From positions 11,916,422 through 11,980,421 of the forward strand of contig NC_049989.1 of NCBI RefSeq assembly GCF_000003815.2: 64,000 nt of DNA, given 5' to 3'. Made by a program: the position numbers and the translations under genes. Below, in pieces: positions 63,126 through 64,000 of this stretch; the stretch's first letter is position 1; each line of letters begins with the position of its first letter. The DNA is from Branchiostoma floridae (taxonomy: Eukaryota; Chordata; Leptocardii; Amphioxiformes; Branchiostomatidae). The notes below the pieces were generated by a model that was not told the DNA's origin, ran no database searches, and saw only the letters and a program-made list of their open reading frames with translations.

Positions 63126-64000
<875 letters not shown>

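Overview
This is animal nuclear DNA: genes are split by GT-AG introns, codon-rich exons float in AT-rich sequence, and dispersed repeats are dense. The gene set (mitochondrial EF-Tu, COQ7, DEF8, a metabotropic-glutamate-receptor-like first exon), a tRNA-derived SINE and the load of short inverted-repeat elements best fit a marine invertebrate deuterostome. A lancelet (Branchiostoma) is my best guess, by inference rather than by any search.

Layout. 1-2.7 kb: a tRNA-like relic, the signal-peptide exon of a class C GPCR (minus strand) with degenerate tandem copies beside it, then a SINE. 3-5.1 kb: a 190-bp tandem duplication and two abutting palindromic elements. 6.4-14.8 kb (minus): a complete 11-exon TUFM gene, 453 codons, whose introns hold exon-derived tandem repeats, a near-perfect 85-bp-arm hairpin and several small transposons. 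14.8-16 kb: a promoter with NRF-1-like and ETS/GABP-like sites. 16-17.9 kb (plus): a complete COQ7 gene, divergent from TUFM. 18-26.6 kb: gene-poor, with hAT-type MITEs, LINE debris and an old tandem segmental duplication. 26.6-36.6 kb (minus): a complete 10-exon tnp2-type transposase gene, 817 codons, with its D, D and E residues kept. 37.5-43.0 kb (plus): a BEN-domain gene divergent from it, with two 24-bp coding minisatellites. 43.8-45.0 kb: a large inverted-repeat element. 46.7-47.8 kb (minus): a small gene with an RFX-like winged helix. 48-56 kb: nested transposon fragments and no firm gene. 56.2-59.5 kb (minus): most of DEF8. 59.5-63 kb: mostly non-coding, with a degenerate satellite. 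63.0-64 kb: a 100-N gap, then a near copy of part of DEF8, probably a redundant haplotype join.

How genes fit together. TUFM (mitochondrial translation) and COQ7 (ubiquinone synthesis) are head to head and may share control. The transposase, BEN and RFX-like genes lie next to each other; a transposase beside two DNA-binding proteins could be the cargo of one large mobile element or a domesticated cluster. The most distinctive pattern is that in at least three places the intron or flank beside an exon contains several decayed tandem copies of that exon's edge, splice site or start codon included.
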